The position numbers and the translations under genes were made by a program. A DNA stretch of 64,000 nt from assembly GCF_900696045.1 (NCBI RefSeq), contig NZ_LR216287.1:2523854-2587853 (forward strand), read 5' to 3'. Source of the stretch: Candidatus Nitrosocosmicus franklandus. Lineage in GTDB: Archaea > Thermoproteota > Nitrososphaeria > Nitrososphaerales > Nitrososphaeraceae. Positions 59,733 to 64,000 of this stretch are shown here, in pieces. The stretch's first letter is position 1, and each line of letters begins with the position of its first letter. The notes under the pieces were generated by a model. It made no database searches and was not told the DNA's origin. It was given only the letters and a program-made list of their open reading frames with translations.

Positions 59733-61646
59733 TTGATTAGTGATGAAAAATTTGTAAATACGATCAAACTAATAGCACTGAAGAATGCTATAGAGTTTGA
59801 TAACAAGATAAAGCTCGATGTCGTTATTTCAAAAGCTTTTTCTCTATCAAGATTCCTTGTAAAGGGAAATGATAATTTGAAAAATTATATTCCCGATATA
59901 AAGGAGATTGTCTCAGAGCTAGAAACACTTTCTTTAAAAGATAAAAAGGGGTTATACAGTGAACTACTTTCTAAGCAAAATGATTATCTAATCGATACCA
60001 AGAAAGGTGATAGTAAGGACCTAAGATCCGAACAGAAAAGAGATGAAAATGATGGTAATAAAATTTTAACTGCCTCTATATCTGGTGATTCCAAATCAAA
60101 GGAACAGCAAGTAGGATTTGAATTGCCGGAATTGCCTGAAGCTGTAAAAGGCAAAGTTGTTACTCGATTTCCTCCAGAACCAAATGGCTATCCTCATATA
60201 GGTCACGCAAAGGCTGCCATAATAGATGAAGAATATGCAAAAAAATATGAAGGTAAATTGATACTCCGGTATGATGATACCAATCCATTAAAAGAGAAAA
60301 TTGAATACTATGACGCCATTAAAGAAGGCTTAGATTGGTTAGGAGTCAGACCTCATATCATTAAAAATACATCAGATGACATTGAAAAATTATATGAATA
60401 CGCTAAAAAATTGATCCAGAAAAATTTTGCCTACGTTTGTACATGCTCTCCAGAAATCATAAAGAAGAATAGGTTAAACGCCATTAAATGTAACTGTACT
60501 CTTAATACCGTAGATGAGAACTTGGAATATTTTAATCAAATGATAGCTGGAAATGACTCGAGTGACATTGGTAACAAAAATAGTCGTGGTTACTCAGGTT
60601 CTGCTGTATTAAGATATAGGGGTAATATGTCATCCTTGAATACGGCGATGCGTGATCCAACTCTATTTAGAATGATAAAAGGGGGTAATCACCCAAAGGT
60701 AGGATCAAAATATTCTTTATGGCCTACCTATGATTTTGCCGCTCCAATAGAAGATAGCCTCGATGGAGTCACACATGCAATGAGAACCAAGGAATACGAG
60801 CTAAGAAACGAACTATACTATTCAATACTGGATAATTTGGACTTGCCAAAACCAAAATTATTGGAATTTTCCCGTCTCGAGTTGGAAGGAATACCAGTTT
60901 CAAAAAGAAAAATTACTCCCCTAATCGAACAAGGGATAATTCAGAGATGGGATGATCCTAGATTACCTACACTTATGGGTCTTAGAAGAAGAGGGATTAT
61001 GCCGCAAGCGATACGAAAGTTTGTAATGTCTTTAGGTATAACATTAGCTGAAACTAAACCTTCTATCGAAATTCTTGAAGCCTTTAACAGAAAGTTAATC
61101 GATCCGATTTCCCCGAGATTGTTTTTTGTTAAGAACCCTGTAAAACTTTGTATCGATTCTCTCGATTTAAAGACAATAGAGATTAAGAACCATCCGACGG
61201 TTGACATGGGTAGACGAAAGGTAGAGGTTGGAAATATAATTTATATATCTAACGATGATGCAATTAGAATTAAAACTGGAGATACATTAAGATTAATGGA
61301 TTTATGCAATATAGAAATTTCGAGTATTGAAAATTCAATAGATAAGCAAGTCGATGACAATACGACGAGTACAGCTATAATTTATGCTCTTAACAAGGGA
61401 AATGAAGTAAGTCACAGGATCCCCAAGATTCAGTGGATATCTGAGAAAGATTTTATTGAATACCGTATCTTAAGACCCTTACCCCTGTATAAAGGTGAAA
61501 CATACAATGAAAATAATCTACACATCGATAGAGGTTATGCAGAGTCCTTTGTGTCAAACCTGACCCCGGGGACCTCTCTTCAATTTGTGCGATATGGCTT
61601 TTGTCGAGTAGATGACAAAACAACTGCAATTTTTACTCACAGGTGA
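59733..61646 (+). CDS. gltX: Glutamyl-tRNA synthetase, archaeal type
   Basis: Charges tRNA-Glu (and perhaps tRNA-Gln for later amidation). 637 residues. A roughly 130-residue N-terminal region precedes the catalytic core; its middle (DSKDLRSEQKRDENDGNKILTASISGDSKSKEQQ) is a charged linker. Core: VVTRFPPEPNGYPHIGHAKAA (HIGH motif, near residue 155), LRYDDTNPLKEKIEYYDAI, DFAAPIEDSLDGVTHAMRTKEYE, and PVSKRKITPLIEQG as the KMSKS equivalent near residue 388. The C-terminal domain is the beta-barrel anticodon type of archaea/eukaryotes. TTG start, 6 bp after idsA. Confidence 0.96.
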   Translation: MISDEKFVNTIKLIALKNAIEFDNKIKLDVVISKAFSLSRFLVKGNDNLKNYIPDIKEIVSELETLSLKDKKGLYSELLSKQNDYLIDTKKGDSKDLRSEQKRDENDGNKILTASISGDSKSKEQQVGFELPELPEAVKGKVVTRFPPEPNGYPHIGHAKAAIIDEEYAKKYEGKLILRYDDTNPLKEKIEYYDAIKEGLDWLGVRPHIIKNTSDDIEKLYEYAKKLIQKNFAYVCTCSPEIIKKNRLNAIKCNCTLNTVDENLEYFNQMIAGNDSSDIGNKNSRGYSGSAVLRYRGNMSSLNTAMRDPTLFRMIKGGNHPKVGSKYSLWPTYDFAAPIEDSLDGVTHAMRTKEYELRNELYYSILDNLDLPKPKLLEFSRLELEGIPVSKRKITPLIEQGIIQRWDDPRLPTLMGLRRRGIMPQAIRKFVMSLGITLAETKPSIEILEAFNRKLIDPISPRLFFVKNPVKLCIDSLDLKTIEIKNHPTVDMGRRKVEVGNIIYISNDDAIRIKTGDTLRLMDLCNIEISSIENSIDKQVDDNTTSTAIIYALNKGNEVSHRIPKIQWISEKDFIEYRILRPLPLYKGETYNENNLHIDRGYAESFVSNLTPGTSLQFVRYGFCRVDDKTTAIFTHR

Positions 61647-61654
61647 TAAAATAG

Positions 61655-62527
61655 ATGAAGATAGCAAGAGTAAGACTAAAAGAAAATTCAATGGAAACAT
61701 ACGGATTAGTTTCCGAAGATGGACAAAAAATAATTACAAAGGAACAGATTCATGAAGAAACGGGTATCCCTGTCCCTCCTAGGATTAAAGAATTCTTATT
61801 TGGAGGCTGGCTGGAAGAGGTTAAAAAAGTCGGTAAGGATTTGGAATTCAAATTGCCTTTATCGAAGGTGGAATTATTAGCACCACTTCCAAATCCCCCA
61901 AAAATTATCTGTCTTGCCTTTAATTATTACGATCATGCCCGAGATGCAGGTCTAACTCCATCCGAAGAACCTGTTATTTTTTTAAAGCCTAGGACTGCTC
62001 TCAATTCACCTCTCGGTGACGTCATTTCGCCTTCATATGTAAAACGACTTGACTACGAGGCCGAATTAGCAGTCGTGATGGGATCGCGCGTGAAAAAGAT
62101 CGCTGAAGAGGATTCCCTCAATGCAGTATTTGGATATATGATCTTTCACGATGTCTCTGCTCGTGATATTCAATTTAGGGATAAGCAATTCACGCGCGGA
62201 AAGAGTATAGATACTTTTGCACCTTGTGGGCCGTGGATAACCACGAAAGATGAAATTCCTGATCCCCAAAACTTGCGCATAACAACCAAGGTAAATGGAG
62301 AAACAAGACAAAACTCGTCTAGTAGTAAGATGGTAATACCAATTCGTAAGATAATTTCGTCTCTTAGTAATTTGATAACCATGGAGCCTGGTGACATTAT
62401 ATCTACAGGCACGCCTGCAGGTGTCGCAATGTCGATGAAGGAACCTCGGTACCTAAAACACGACGATGTCGTGGAAATTTCTATTGAAGGGTTAGGCACA
62501 ATACAAAACAGGATCTTATTCGACTGA
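61655..62527 (+). CDS. Fumarylacetoacetate hydrolase family protein
   Basis: 290 residues. Catalytic domain from about residue 70: LLAPLPNPPKIICLAFNYYDHARDAG, VIFLKPRTALNSPLGDVISP, LDYEAELAVVMGSRVKKIAEEDSLNAVFGYMIFHDVSARDIQ (metal acid residues E-x-E and D), KSIDTFAPCGPWI, GDIISTGTPAGVAMSM. Members hydrolyse or decarboxylate 2-oxo acids or hydrate dienoates; the substrate is undetermined. It is last in the co-directional array, 8 bp after gltX. Confidence 0.93.
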   Translation: MKIARVRLKENSMETYGLVSEDGQKIITKEQIHEETGIPVPPRIKEFLFGGWLEEVKKVGKDLEFKLPLSKVELLAPLPNPPKIICLAFNYYDHARDAGLTPSEEPVIFLKPRTALNSPLGDVISPSYVKRLDYEAELAVVMGSRVKKIAEEDSLNAVFGYMIFHDVSARDIQFRDKQFTRGKSIDTFAPCGPWITTKDEIPDPQNLRITTKVNGETRQNSSSSKMVIPIRKIISSLSNLITMEPGDIISTGTPAGVAMSMKEPRYLKHDDVVEISIEGLGTIQNRILFD

Positions 62528-62608
62528 TTTTGTTATTTCTCTTTTAACATTTTATCCCATCAAGCCTGTTCTTACAAATTTCGATAAATAACCGAACAGT
62601 ATTATGTT

Positions 62609-62938
62609 TCACATTCGACTTGTCTGACTATTTTTCTTCTCATTTTCATCAAGTGCAATTCTCAATTCATTTTCCAATATTGAAATATATTGTTTATAAA
62701 TGCCAAGTAACTGTTCTCTTACATTTGCCAATTGCATTGATAAATTTAAGGTTTTGATGCAGCTTTCAAGTGTTCTCTCTGTCACGAAATTTTCCATTTC
62801 GATCTTGAATTGCTTTACAATTTCTCTTTGGTCATCACTGGCCTCTTCTATTGATCTTACCAAATGTTGCAAATTTTCATTAAGCAATTTGGTTTCTTTG
62901 ACATGAGCATCTTTCCCTCTTTTTCTTGAGAATATCAA
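62609..62938 (-). CDS. Hypothetical coiled-coil protein
   Basis: 109 residues, helical and charged (ETKLLNENLQHLVRSIEEASDDQREIVKQFKIEMENFVTERTLESCIKTLNLSMQLANVREQLLGIYKQYISILENELRIALDENEKKN). No membrane or metal motif. TTG start (MIFSRKRGKDAHVK, basic N-terminus). Divergent from the reductase gene, convergent with the FAH gene. Thaumarchaeal-type small coiled coil of unknown role. Confidence 0.6.
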   Translation of the reverse strand: MIFSRKRGKDAHVKETKLLNENLQHLVRSIEEASDDQREIVKQFKIEMENFVTERTLESCIKTLNLSMQLANVREQLLGIYKQYISILENELRIALDENEKKNSQTSRM

Positions 62939-63240
62939 GATATGTTTAATTAGGTTTTTATTTATTTAATTGTTAAAGTCATTTTTTATCTTTTTGCAAA
63001 GTTCACTATATTATTAGTTAATATTAGTTGTATACTATACAGCATTTTTCATATTATTACTAGCTCTTAGATTAATTGACTGAACTGAATAGTCAATACC
63101 TTGCGCAGATTCTTCTAAAGGCCGTAAAACAGAATGATGTCATGTAACATTGAAACAAAGACAAAGTAAGGTATGTATGTTATTTTTAGATGACTGCTTC
63201 TAAAACTATAAAGCCGTGATTTTGATTTGAAAGATTATCT

Positions 63241-64000
63241 TTGAGCTATGATATTGCGATAGTAGGTGGAGGGCCTGCAGGACTTTCTGCTGCATATTCT
63301 GCTTCAAAAGAAGGCTTGAAGGTTGCTCTTTTTGAAAAGGACCCGTCATTTGGCCACAATATTAGGACAAGTGGCGTGAGCTGGATAAAGGAAATGCTAA
63401 AGTATGAGATTCCGAGTGATTGTTACAATCCAATCAAAAACTTTGTTTTTATATCCCCTAATAATGAGATAAGAATTTCCGGAAAAGAGGATTCTGCTTG
63501 CGTGTTGGATGTAAGAAAAATGTACCAGTACTTGGCTAGCAAGGCAGCGGCTGCAGGAGCAAACTTATTCGTAAAAAGTCAAGTTGCGGATATTTCTAGA
63601 GACTTGATGACCAAGACAAGTCATTTAAAAGTAAACTCAACCATCAGTCCAAAATCCATTAAAGCCAAGCTAATCATAGATGCATCCGGATTTAGTAGTT
63701 TTGTTTCTAGAAAGTTGGGTTATGTAGTAGAGTGGAAAAGATTCGGTGCGGGTGCAGAATACGAGTGTTACTGCGACAATATCGATGAATCAACTCTAAC
63801 CCTTATGGTGGGAAGTATTTACTCTGAAGCAGGTTATGCCTGGGTTTTCCCTCTTTCAAAAAACAGAGTAAGGATAGGAGTTGGTATTGGTAAACCTGAT
63901 TCAAATGTAGATCCAGTCGAGAAACTAAATAAACTCATAGCGAATCGTGTTAAACCACTTGACAGTCTGGGCAAAATCCAGCCCATAGAATTCCATTTTG
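63241..64000 (+). CDS. Geranylgeranyl reductase family flavoprotein (cut by window end)
   Basis: The first 253 residues are visible. Starts TTG: MSYDIAIVGGGPAGLSAAYS, the dinucleotide-binding GxGxxG of FAD enzymes, then LKVALFEKDPSFGHNIRTSGVSWI, DVRKMYQYLASKAAAAGANLFVKSQVADIS, KAKLIIDASGFSSFVSRKLGY, and WVFPLSKNRVRIGVGIGKPD. This order of motifs is that of archaeal geranylgeranyl reductases, which saturate the isoprenoid chains of membrane lipids. The 3' part lies outside the window. Its proximity to mvk, ipk, fni and idsA supports a lipid role, though the family also covers other hydroxylases. Confidence 0.87.
   Translation, partial: MSYDIAIVGGGPAGLSAAYSASKEGLKVALFEKDPSFGHNIRTSGVSWIKEMLKYEIPSDCYNPIKNFVFISPNNEIRISGKEDSACVLDVRKMYQYLASKAAAAGANLFVKSQVADISRDLMTKTSHLKVNSTISPKSIKAKLIIDASGFSSFVSRKLGYVVEWKRFGAGAEYECYCDNIDESTLTLMVGSIYSEAGYAWVFPLSKNRVRIGVGIGKPDSNVDPVEKLNKLIANRVKPLDSLGKIQPIEFHF

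Overview
The window looks like a chromosome segment of an ammonia-oxidising archaeon (Nitrososphaerota/Thaumarchaeota). Strong AT richness and the mixture of genes point to a Candidatus Nitrosocosmicus-like lineage rather than a GC-richer Nitrososphaera; the genus is my inference. Archaeal signs are an intron-containing tRNA-Ser, RNA polymerase subunit N (Rpb10 type), an archaeal GluRS, isopentenyl phosphate kinase with a type 2 IPP isomerase, geranylgeranyl reductase, many TTG/GTG starts and TATA boxes about 25 nt before start codons.

Layout. 1-10.4 kb is accessory DNA. An IS6-type insertion sequence (130-796) lies beside a roughly 9.1-kb integrated element (1182-10288) inserted at the 3' end of a tRNA-Ser(GGA) gene. 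Its tyrosine recombinase gene is split by the integration: the C-terminal part is at the left end and the N-terminal part at the right end, overlapping the tRNA. Cargo includes a 688-residue protein of unknown function, a frameshifted MEDS sensor gene, a lone receiver protein, secreted proteins and a decayed paralogue. A ruined second int(N) outside the left end suggests an earlier element used the same tRNA.

10.4-31 kb is mostly chromosomal: endonuclease IV, two DUF2382 stress-type proteins, glycyl-tRNA synthetase, a class I amidotransferase, a TPR protein, a THUMP protein, a glycosyltransferase, an RHH regulator with palindromic sites, a coiled-coil protein, a Bud32-like kinase, a secreted beta-helix protein, tRNA-Ala(GGC) and two soluble histidine kinases. 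31-33 kb holds a degenerate IS5-type element and a second, almost identical IS6 copy. 33-45.6 kb is sparse accessory DNA with long non-coding stretches: candidate operators, small zinc-binding proteins, an RHH protein, a secreted 55-residue-repeat protein, an MFS exporter, an HtrA-like protease with a suspicious 5' end, an SDR, a parvulin and a GNAT with an overlapping small gene.

45.6-64 kb is core genome: Nudix hydrolase, B12-type radical SAM protein, ferredoxin reductase-like flavoprotein, two thiol-redox proteins, tRNA-Leu(GAG), then a tight co-directional array rpoN - eno - rps2 - Memo - mevalonate kinase - IPK - IPP isomerase - GGPP synthase - gltX - FAH-family protein. This array couples transcription, translation and glycolysis genes to archaeal lipid precursor synthesis. 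A geranylgeranyl reductase family gene, running off the right edge, extends the lipid theme.
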